DNA of 64,000 nucleotides from Thysanoteuthis rhombus (lineage: Eukaryota; Mollusca; Cephalopoda; Oegopsida; Thysanoteuthidae): NCBI GenBank assembly GCA_963457665.1, contig OY735216.1, positions 45,571,825 to 45,635,824 of the forward strand. The letters run 5' to 3'. The stretch's first letter is position 1, and every line of letters starts with the position of its first letter. Under the pieces are notes generated by a model, which saw nothing but the letters and a program-made list of their open reading frames with translations, searched no databases and was not told where the DNA came from. Both the position numbers and the translations under genes were made by a program. This document shows positions 56,402 to 64,000 of the stretch, piece by piece.

Positions 56402-57364
56402 CAGCGTCTATGCCTCTCTATTTTCTAACTATCATGGACCTGATTCTTCCATCCTTTCCTTTTCCCAGCATCTCATAGCTTTTCTCGTCCCAACAACCTC
56501 ATTGTCTTTAATCTCTCCTCCCCCCACTGCTGTTTAATCGCACCGCAAGCATCCGTAACCAACAGCAACCCCAGAGCACCAAGCTAGCTTTCTTTTGCAG
56601 ATGCTTTGATACACCTCATTCAACACAATGAAATTAAAATGCCGAAAGAGTGGAACGAAATTCCCCTCGATCCGACCGCCATTATTTACGCATGACCATC
56701 TCAAATATTAACTATACTTACGAGACTGATCGCTGTGATGAAGGGCCGAATCAGGTGAGGTTTGTCATCATGGTCATGTCTACTTTTCTTGAAAGAAAAT
56801 TTGGGAGGTGTTTTTCCGCATCTTGAGCGGCCCTCAGGGACCAGTGAGGCCGGTGCGTGGCAGGTGAAGCGCGGCGTAAGTATGACTGATCACACCCTTT
56901 AAACTGGTGGTTCTCCAACAATTCTTCCCGTGAACTTCTTGATCTTTCTGCAGACCCCAAACAGTTCTATGTTGGTTAGGTTCGTTTCTTTTTACATTAT
57001 AACAACTCTTTATACTATCGATTTTCTAAAATATATCCGATTCTATAGAGTGTACACAAACAATGTTTATATTAGATTTATTTCCAATCATTTCACAAAT
57101 AGCACGAAGAAAGTTTTTATATGAATTGAGCGTTTTTTTATCAGATGTGAATTTCCCCTTCGTATATCTCTGTAGATTATTGGCTTGCTTACTGGAAGTA
57201 TATCTTTATCAGTCTTATTGAAATTTTACATTCTACACTACAGCCTCCTGAAATTTTGAACTTAGCCCCACCCCCCACCGATGATATTTTTGTGGACCCC
57301 CAATCCCACCTACCGGGAGTCAAATGGTTGGCATGCTATGGTCCATTTGATGCTCTAAATAGTT
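56401..57364. other. Unassigned region; hAT-like end near 56.9 kb
   Basis: AAACTGGTGGTTCTCCAACA at 56,900 resembles the CAGTGGTTCTCAAAC start of hAT MITEs. 56,640-56,880 is GC-richer and contains CAGGTGAGGTTTGTC (possible splice donor) and GCGTGGCAGGTGAAGCGCGG, so an exon cannot be excluded, but no conserved frame is visible. Confidence 0.35.
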
Positions 57365-57600
57365 ATTTTCCTCAAACCTACCGCCTAACATTAAGCTCAA
57401 ACCTACTTACTGACATCTAACTTACCAACTAACCCCTATTCTATGAACTAACCCCAACCCCCTAACGTACTTGCTAATCTGTAATCTTTCAACTAACCCT
57501 AACCTACCAACAAAACATGAACTGCGTACTAATCCGAACATCAAACCCACCAACTAACCTTACCTTTAAACCTACCGACCAACCTTAATTACCATGCAGT
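57365..57600. repeat. Degenerate CCTAA-rich stretch
   Basis: Scattered AACCTACC, CTAACCC and CTAACCTACCAAC words over about 235 bases, including one CTAACCCTAACCTACC. It may be a decayed interstitial array related to the CCCTAA telomere repeat, but fewer than three perfect adjacent units are present. Confidence 0.4.
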
Positions 57601-58429
57601 ATTGGCTCAAAAGTAACCGGAATTTTTTTTATCAAAAACAATGGTAGTTGATCATCAGTAAAAAAAAAAAAAAAAAAAAAAAATCTAGCCAGATCACATT
57701 CAACCATCCAAAATGGCCATATCGTCTATCTTGATCACCTGTCCTGCAAAATATCGACATAATTGTTTATCCAACCTATTCCAAACAATTACCCAAATTA
57801 CATTCATTTTCGGGTTAACTACACAAAAATTTTTTTAACAAAACATGAAGTTATCTCTGCTTTCATCATCGTTTGATGAAAGTTGATAACACTACGCTTT
57901 GAAAACAGAAAAATTTTACTGAGGTATAAGCGAACAAAGATGCTGCTTAGGGCCCTGTGGTCACCAGAAGTCCCCGCCCCAGCGACAAGATGAAAAAAAA
58001 GTCCCCATCAAATCAAATTTTACTCAGGGCCTGTAAAAGTTTTGGCCAGCCCTGATCGTTCAAGGTGGTGGTAAGTAATGATATAATTCTAGACGTTTCA
58101 TTTGGGCCCCTTGCCAGTTCGAAGCCAAAGTAAAGTAGAAGGGTTGGTTGTAGGACGAGCAACCCTGACCCGTTAAAAAACTTCTTGCAACTGAAATTGT
58201 AAAAGCATCATCCCAGCGGAGTGATTGCCTCAGAGATTCACCAGGAGAGAGCCTGGTTGGGGAGATTTTTTATCAGAGGAGTTCATGATAGTAAAAAGCC
58301 CACGATAAGTACAAGCTTCTAACAACAAGGGATAAAATAGAGGACATCACAACTCTTTTTTTGGGAGCGTGAAATGAGCTCAAGGGGACTCTACAGAAAT
58401 AAAGAAAGGACAAGCCTGTCTGCTTCGGG
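57601..58429. other. Unassigned region
   Basis: A poly-A of 24 at 57,660 and a GGGCCCTGTGG...GGGCCTGTAAAAG patch at 57,950-58,045 that may be a MITE remnant. Nothing firm. Confidence 0.35.
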
Positions 58430-58792
58430 ACAAAACGCCACTCCTATTTCTATTCCGATTGAAACTGATTACTGCGATTTTTGTTTTGTATTTATGACTA
58501 TTGATTTTTTTTTTTTGAACATTTATATTTATACGTATATCTTTGTATAAACGTATCTATTTATTGAAATGTAATAACCCTTCGTGTATCTATATGATAA
58601 ATTTTCGTTTATATTTGAGACTAGTCAATTTAGCTCAATCAGTGAGACAGCCTCCAAGCAATCAGTTCGACTCACAGTAGAGGAGTGTGAATTTCGCCTA
58701 TCGGTTCAAATCCGTAATTTTTGTAAGGATTTTTCTTGAAGTTCTTGTTACGGTAGGAAAATAAAGTCAACTCCAGACTTGGAGTTTGACAA
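58430..58792 (+). mobile_element. tRNA-derived SINE-like composite, copy 5 (clearest boxes)
   Basis: First block CGCCACTCCTATTTCTATTC-CGATTGAAACTG (as at 20.65 kb). After about 170 bases comes a second part with box A CAATTTAGCTCAATCAGTGA (58,626) and box B TATCGGTTCAAATCCGTAA (58,700), spaced about 70 bp, somewhat wider than in tRNA genes. Ends AAAGTCAACTCCAGACTTGG at 58,763-58,782, then runs into a LINE fragment. Confidence 0.65.
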
Positions 58793-58990
58793 AATGCGCA
58801 GTTTAGCTCAAAAGCGGTACAAGAACACGCATGTCTATTCGAAGAGGGTGATCTGCTGGGAACTGTGCAAGTGACTATGTTCTGATCATAGAAACCAATA
58901 GTGGAAGCACAAACCAGAACAAATCATTAAAGATTTGAACACATAAAAGACTTGGAGATTTTAATGGATAAACCTATCAAAGCCGAAAAA
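58793..58990 (+). mobile_element. LINE C-terminal fragment (family of 1.0 kb)
   Basis: Reads SLAQKRYKNTHVYSKRVIC-type text with WELCK, then KHKPEQIIKDLN and a worn WDF region, corresponding residue for residue in order to KLAQKEYKHRCDRE...WELSKR...QHKPETAQDN at 1.2-1.33 kb. It directly follows the SINE-like copy, so the SINE may end within the LINE. Confidence 0.62.
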
Positions 58991-59223
58991 CTCTTCCATA
59001 CAAGTAACAATTATAATGATAACATATATCTGACCAACAATTTGAAACAATGAACTCTTCCACTTAAACAAGTTCACATATAATTGATACGACGAAAATT
59101 TTTACCCTATCAACTGCTACGAAATAGCAATTTATCAAGTTTTATAGCAAATAAGAAAATGTGAACATTTCGCTCGAACTTGAAACACGGGTAGATATTT
59201 TTACCAAAAGCATTACGACCCCG

Positions 59224-59225
<2 letters not shown>

Positions 59226-59299
<74 letters not shown>

Positions 59300-59300
59300 T
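59226..59300. repeat. (CA)n and (TA)n microsatellites
   Basis: CA at 59,226-59,263 then TA to about 59,300. Confidence 0.95.
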
Positions 59301-59459
59301 ATAATGGCATTCAAAAGACCCCCTCCTTTTTATTTGGGGGGTGGAGGAGGATGTTTCATTCGATTTATACAAATACCACTTTGAACATGCAAAATTCATT
59401 TCATTGCGAATCAAACAAGTAATAAGACTATATTCATAACTATTTACCCTCGCTAAAGA

Positions 59460-59833
59460 CAAATACTTTGTAGATCTTCCTTTTGCGGCAATGACAATGG
59501 AAGTATCTTACTATAAGCTTGGTACATCTAGCTATTGGGACTTTTACCCATTCTCTGAAGGGGAACTGCTCCATCTCCTTCAACTTTGATGGATTCTGCT
59601 TGCTTACACCAATCTCGAAATCACACAATAGGTTCTCTTAAGGATTGTGGTCTGGACTTTGACTAATGGACTTTGATCATTGCAAAACGTTTAAATATTT
59701 ATCTTTAAACCTCTCGAGTATCGCTTTACCAGTGTGATTAGAGTCATTGTCCTGCTGGAACGTGAACCTTCCATCCCGGTTTCAAATATTGTGAAGACTG
59801 AAAAAGGTTTTCCTCGAAACTTACCAAGTATTT
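59460..59833 (+). repeat. Widely dispersed transposon-associated repeat
   Basis: GCTTGGTACATCTAGC, CATTCTCTGAAGGGGAACTG, CTCCATCTCCTTCAACTTTG, ATGGATTCTGCTTGC, GGTCTGGACTTTGACTAATG, GTCATTGTCCTGCTGGAACG and TTCCATCCCGGTTTCAAAT occur in the order of a repeat I remember from many fish, lamprey and invertebrate genomes, associated with DNA transposons. I cannot name the family with certainty. Noteworthy because such wide distribution suggests horizontal transfer. Confidence 0.5.
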
Positions 59834-60004
59834 AGCAGCACATGCGCAACCGAAGCCGGCAGAGTACCAAATGGAGAGACGAGCTAGACTAATTCAGAGA
59901 GTACTGGCTCCGTGACGCCCACGATAGAAGTGTGATGTGTCATGGGGAAGGTCTGTGTCCAACGACGGACGTTAAAGAATTGATGATCATCATCATCATC
60001 ATTC
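59834..60004 (+). mobile_element. RTE-like LINE extreme 3' tail with (ATC)n
   Basis: AGACGAGCTAGACTAATTCA, GACGCCCACGATAGAAGTG, then GGGGAAGGTCTGTGTCCAAC and GACGGACGTTAAAG followed by TGATGATCATCATCATCATC. Sense orientation, 5'-truncated. The tail switches from TGA to ATC repeats. Confidence 0.77.
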
Positions 60005-60021
60005 CTTCAGTTCTAAACATA

Positions 60022-60078
60022 GATATTGACACGGCGTTTTGGCTGATTTATTTTACGGCCTTCTTCGGGTGAAATATC
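60022..60078 (-). ncRNA. Hammerhead-ribozyme-like motif (copy D, best stem I)
   Basis: Minus strand: GATATTTCAC, CCGAAGA, AGGCCG...AATCAGCC, AAAACGCC, GTGTCAATATC. Stem I pairs GATATT/AATATC and CAC/GTG around a small internal loop, the bipartite stem expected for natural hammerheads. The core boxes carry changes (CCGAAGA for CUGANGA, AAAA for GAAA), so it is not catalytic as such, but the conserved fold supports the assignment of copies A-C. Confidence 0.5.
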
Positions 60079-60194
60079 AAAAATCTGTGAGAAAAAAAGG
60101 GGTTTGGAGATAAAGAATATTCTGTCTGAAAAAGGCCGTAGATTTGGATTAGATTAGTCGGAAAAGGTCGGCAGAAAATAAGATCGCGTGACAA

Positions 60195-60310
60195 ATTAGA
60201 CAGATTCAGGATATATTGACACCGCAGTGACTGCGATAGAGAGATCTGGTGAATCTTGGGGAAGGTTTATGTCTAATGCCAGACCTTCAAAGGCATTGAA
60301 AAGGATCAGT
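60195..60310 (+). mobile_element. RTE-like LINE extreme 3' tail
   Basis: GACTGCGATAGAGAGATCTG, GTGAATCTTGGGGAAGGTTT then ATGTCTAATGCCAGACCTTC; the same terminal signature, lacking a trinucleotide tail. Third 3'-tail copy within 1 kb if the 59.9 and 58.8 kb LINE pieces are counted. Confidence 0.7.
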
Positions 60311-61508
60311 GCATGACATCTTGTGGTTGGGGCCCCTATTTTCATTAGCAGCTATCATTTTCAAACAAAGGGAAAATTAGATATTCACAAAATGATGAAT
60401 CAAAAAATACATTCATTTGTAACATATTCAATCTTTAAGTAAATTGTAGTCCTGAACAGTGTTGATAACAAAAAATATCTTTCAAGATGTTTTGGGGTTT
60501 GGGGATTAGAATGTTAGGGTCTGTGCACCTGTATCCCGTGTAAGACCTAAAGTACGGCCCTGTCGGGGTCTCATCCATACGAGAATGGATCAATAAGCCT
60601 GAAAGTAAACGTAAGCTGATTTTTTTTGTCATTTTTTTTCACTGTATAATGTTCAATCGATGTGATTAATTGAGAAATGCTGGGGTTAATTGCATTGATA
60701 AGGAGGGAGATATTGTTGAGAAATTAATATTTGTTGTGTGAAATTAATTCTTCTTTCATCATTAGGTTACTGGACACATTCACTCAACCTGTAGTTAATG
60801 AAACAGTCATACAATTCAAATGATTACCTAGGATCATCATATATACAAAGTGTTATTAGCTGAAGTTTTATCTGAAACTTTCACTCCACAATGTTTGATC
60901 TGTATGATTAATACATTGACAACAAAGTCAGTTATAAAAAATTTTTCATCATTTATCTACAGACTTATTGACTTACTTTGTAGTTGAAGAGATAACCGTA
61001 CAATTCAAATGATGTCCGTTTGATCAAAAAAATAATACGGATATTTTTATATAACTGTTGTCGAAAAAGGCACCTGTTGATATTTGACTGAAGTCTCATC
61101 TGTTGATATCTGACTAAAGTCTCATGAGGCAGAAAGACGTTTGGAAAGAAAAAGATAATCAATAAATACTTTTGTATCACTATTTGCAATCCGAAATTTG
61201 CTTCCTAAGGTTCAATATTTGTCTCGACTTTCTGGCAACTACTGGGTCCCCTAAATGTAAATCCCGATTTTCAGCTATCTGCCGACGATTAGTTGTCATG
61301 ACCTGATATGGAATTAAAATTTTACTCATCATTTACCGTATTATTTCACAGATCGATGCAATAAGTTACGAAAAAAAAAGGCTTCGTATGACGTATTATC
61401 TTAGACAGCCAAGATACTTATGAATCAGCTTCAAATCGGGCGTTATTTTTGGGACAGCCTGGATTGATTCCTTCGTGAAAAACAAATAACCGAAGATGGA
61501 GACATATG

Positions 61509-61514
<6 letters not shown>
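60311..61514. other. AT-rich region with a diverged tandem duplication
   Basis: CACTGTATAATGTTCAATCG then ATGTGATTAAT at 60,642 recurs as CACTCCACAATGTTTGATCT then GTATGATTAAT at 60,887, and CATACAATTCAAATGATTAC at 60,809 recurs as CGTACAATTCAAATGATGTC at 60,997. Unit about 190-245 bp. No gene. Confidence 0.55.
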
Positions 61515-61559
<45 letters not shown>

Positions 61560-61562
61560 GTG

Positions 61563-61635
<73 letters not shown>

Positions 61636-61636
61636 T
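61515..61636. repeat. (CT)n and (TA)n microsatellites
   Basis: CT at 61,515-61,535, then TA with a few GTATG interruptions to about 61,636. Confidence 0.95.
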
Positions 61637-61926
61637 GCTTTCATTCTTAATAAAATAACAAACTACATGTAGGATGGCACGACCCTAAACATAAAATGAA
61701 TAAAGCTATACTTATCTACGGTTTGTTCGGTGGAATCTTCACAATGAATGTCTATTTGACCATTGCTTTGCTTCATCAAGGTTAAAAAATCGACTTTCAA
61801 TTTGTTAATTAGAGTTATCTATCTTACATTCCCGAAACGACTGAGAAAAAGAAACGAAAGAAAGAGGTTTAGTTTCTCTTTTGTTATCCTTTTATAAGTA
61901 TCTATTTAATCACTGTCCCACCACAG
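61637..61926. other. Flank of the candidate exon
   Basis: Nothing firm. The end (61,870-61,926) is pyrimidine-rich and closes with CTGTCCCACCACAG, a plausible splice acceptor. Confidence 0.35.
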
Positions 61927-62280
61927 CAATATGTGACACAAGGTCGGGCTTAACGTGGGAAGAAATAGTAGTCAACTTCCCAAAAAATGGCTCCAGCCGA
62001 CGCAGTTACCGTTGAAAAGACAACGTCACCTGCGAAAGCTGGGCCGAGTAATAATGGGAGAGCCTAAGGACGAGTCCAAAGGACTCCCGATGCGCTTTGC
62101 AAACGCAGCCTCAGTGTAACCTCATTGGCCAACGTTTGCACCGGCGCACTCGGTCTTTGATACCTTCCACACAATCTCCGGCCCATTCAACGGGCAAGTG
62201 TCAGTACCGACTCCTCGGTCTATGCCGTAGAACAGATACTACACTTTGATCCCGAAGATAGGGCCAGAAAAAGGTGCCAG
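61927..62280 (+). other. Candidate host exon with a strong splice donor
   Basis: A block of clearly higher GC than its surroundings, bounded on the left by a possible acceptor (CCACCACAG) and on the right by CAG|GTAAGTAT, a consensus donor at 62,280/62,281. Inside, ATG at 61,987 in a good context (AAAAAATGG) opens a 26-codon frame MAPADAVTVEKTTSPAKAGP... ending TAA at 62,067. A second frame upstream of the donor ends SVYAVEQILHFDPEDRARKR. No frame is open throughout, so this is either a 5' exon with a short upstream frame, a non-coding exon, or a pseudogene. No function can be named. Confidence 0.35.
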
Positions 62281-62288
62281 GTAAGTAT
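62278..62288 (+). promoter_or_regulatory. Splice donor CAG|GTAAGTAT
   Basis: Matches the metazoan U1 donor consensus at every position from -3 to +6. It closes the GC-rich block, and T-rich low-complexity DNA begins right after it, as in an intron. Confidence 0.5.
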
Positions 62289-62820
62289 CGTTTTATAAGT
62301 ATTGTTTTAAAAGTCCTCTTCCGTAAATTCGAATTTAGATTAATTGGTTAATTTTTTACTAAGAGTTGAAGAGTTTAAGTTGAATTTGGTCTTATTGTTC
62401 AAATCATTTGTTTTTTTCATTTTTTTCCCGATTCCTTGCTTCATGTTTTGTTTTATGATGTTTTATTCCTTGTCATTGTTTTCGTTTTATCTTGTAATTT
62501 TTTTTTACTGCTGATTTTTTAATGTTGTTGATATCTATCTATATTATTTACTTTCCGGTTTTATACTTTTATTTTGACTTATTCCAGTTCATACTTCCCT
62601 TAAGTTTTTTAAGAGTTTTTTCTTTCAATTAGAGGTTGTCCTGGTGGTTCTTATTGTCTCTTTTTCATTGTCAATATTTTTCATTCGTTTACGGTTCCAT
62701 CCCGTTTTTGACATTTGCATTATTCTGTTTTCGTTTATTTTCTGTGTTTTCGAATGTTACTGGTGAATCGAGAGGTTTATTTGGATGAATTTCGTTTTGA
62801 GTCTCCAAGTAACAGCTACA
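62289..62820. other. T-rich presumed intron sequence
   Basis: Strongly T-rich on the plus strand with no gene features. Confidence 0.45.
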
Positions 62821-63560
62821 TTATTCCAAATTTACATTCTTGGGAACTTCATATTTTCCTATTTACATTTTTTAGGTCTTTTTCATTTTCTCTCAATTTG
62901 AATTTTTGAGGTCTTCCTGATTTTCCCAAATTTACATTCTTTGGGCTTCCAAGTTTTTCCCTTTTCACATTCTTAGGGTTTTCTACATTTTTTTAATTTA
63001 CATTTTTGGGGTCTTCTACATTGTTCCCTATTCACATTCTAGGGTCTACTATATATTTCCCCAATTCACATTTATGGGGTCTCCTACATTTTCCCAATTC
63101 ATATTCTACATTTTCTACTTTTCCATAATTTTCGTTATTGGAATCTCCTACTTTTTACCAATTTACGTTCTTTTGGTCATCTACATTTTCCCTAATTTAC
63201 ATCCTTGGGATCTTCTACCTTTCTCCCTTTTTATTTTCTAAGAATTTATACATTTTCTAAATTAGCATTCTTGAGCCTTCTACATTTTCCCCAAATTACG
63301 TTTTTTGTGTCTTTTACATTTTTCCGTATTCACATTTTTGGGTTAATTTTCCCAATTTACATCCTCAGGTCTTCTATATTTTCCCATTTTACATTCTCAG
63401 GATTTTCTCCCTTCTTCATTCTTTTTTGTTTTTGTATGTTATTTCCATTCCATTTTCACAATTTTCCTCCTCAGGTCTTCTATATTTTCCCATTTTACAT
63501 TCTCAGGATTTTCTCCCTTCTTTATTTTTTTTTGTTTTTGTATGTTATTTTCATTCCATT
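62820..63560 (+). repeat. 38-bp-class T-rich minisatellite with a terminal 106-bp duplication
   Basis: The core AATTTACATTCTTGGGTCTT-CTACATTTTCCC recurs about 18 times with heavy divergence. At the right end a larger unit is duplicated almost exactly: CCTCAGGTCTTCTATATTTT...TTTTGTTTTTGTATGTTATT starts near 63,364 and again near 63,470. Frames over it are Phe/Ser/Leu-rich artefacts. Confidence 0.85.
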
Positions 63561-63957
63561 TTTGACACCTTTTTTCTGAATCACTTTTTCAAAATTGTCT
63601 ATGAAACTGTAACAAATTTTAAGTGTACTCTTGTTGTAAACTTTGAGGATTTTGTTATTTTGTGGGTGGTTTCTTTTGAATCGTCCAATAAATTTTTTAC
63701 CCCTTTTTTAATAACTTGTTTATTGTATGGTGGAAGATGAAAGTGAAATTAACCTAATCACATAAAATGGTTGAATAGCTGCTCATTCAGAATATCCAAG
63801 TGAATTCTTGCTGTAAACTGGACATTAAATTAATTCTTAATCATATTAACACTTTTTATAACCATTGAATAGTTATATTCATTGTTTGACTGCGTATAAA
63901 AATTTATTAAAGAAGTTGTTCTTTTCAAGCATTACAATATGAATAGTTTACACGACT

Positions 63958-63958
<1 letters not shown>
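63561..63958. other. AT-rich stretch, nothing recognised
   Basis: No gene or repeat recognised. Confidence 0.45.

Positions 63959-64000
<42 letters not shown>
63959..64000. repeat. (TA)n running off the window end
   Basis: Pure TA to the last base; true length unknown. Confidence 0.95.

Noticed and set aside
56640..56900. GC-richer segment with CAGGTGAGG as an exon
   Set aside because: A donor-like word alone, with no conserved frame or acceptor, is insufficient.
57365..57600. Interstitial telomere array
   Set aside because: Only scattered CTAACCC-like words, without three consecutive perfect units; reported as a degenerate CCTAA-rich stretch only.

Overview
This is a eukaryotic genomic window, almost certainly from an animal and most likely a mollusc; a coleoid cephalopod is my best guess. 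The reasons are the low gene density, the very high load of (TA)n, (GATA)n, (CT)n and (TTTC)n repeats, the tRNA-boxed SINE-like repeats, and the mix of retroelements (RTE-like LINEs with TGA-repeat tails, CR1/L2-like LINEs, Penelope-like elements, and mariner/Tc1 relatives). The taxon is inferred from composition and remembered family resemblance, not from a search. I see no intact host protein gene. Nearly every long open frame is a translated microsatellite or a broken transposon. The only candidate host exon is a GC-richer island at 61.9-62.3 kb that ends in a textbook splice donor.

Layout. 0-10 kb: LINE C-terminus (1.0-1.4), polypurine tract (2.1-2.7), two copies of an uncharacterised dispersed gene family (2.9-3.2 and 9.7-10.3), an internally deleted mariner with both inverted ends (5.0-5.75), a 5S-rRNA-derived SINE-like unit (5.94-6.22), and a polypyrimidine tract (8.0-8.6). 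10-20 kb: minisatellites with 44-bp units (12.3-13.0) and 79/159-bp units (13.8-14.7), a duplicated GATA block (15.8-16.6), and an RTE-like LINE (17.0-17.7). 20-30 kb: SINE-like units, very long (TA)n tracts, inverted-repeat elements carrying tRNA-like boxes (22.8-23.2), a Penelope-like or related RT/GIY-YIG element (24.0-25.6), a 37/74-bp minisatellite, and LINE 3' ends.

30-40 kb: hAT-like MITE insertion (29.67-30.3), hammerhead-ribozyme-like repeats (30.4-30.9), a CR1/L2-like reverse transcriptase (31.3-32.8), a second Penelope-like element flanked by inverted terminal repeats with a hammerhead-like motif downstream (33.0-34.7), GATA/TA blocks, an antisense RTE copy, a Tc1-like remnant and LINE tails with (ATT)n. 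40-50 kb: TGATGG repeat, several copies of one dispersed repeat family, a Tc1/mariner remnant (43.3-44.3), a third Penelope-like 3' end with a hammerhead-like motif beyond it (45.3-46.0), SINE-like units and antisense RTE copies. 50-64 kb: duplicated GATA blocks, two mariner remnants in the same orientation (51.4-53.3), a tRNA-boxed inverted-repeat element (53.5-53.8), a long near-perfect palindrome between TA tracts (53.97-54.15), more RTE tails, the candidate exon (61.93-62.28) and a 38-bp-class minisatellite in the presumed intron.

There is no operon-like logic here. The genes present belong to selfish elements, and all are broken by stops or frameshifts. The most interesting material is structural: hammerhead-like motifs on Penelope-type elements, a 5S-headed SINE candidate, tRNA boxes inside inverted-repeat elements, and two independent mariner derivatives that have both lost the middle of the transposase.
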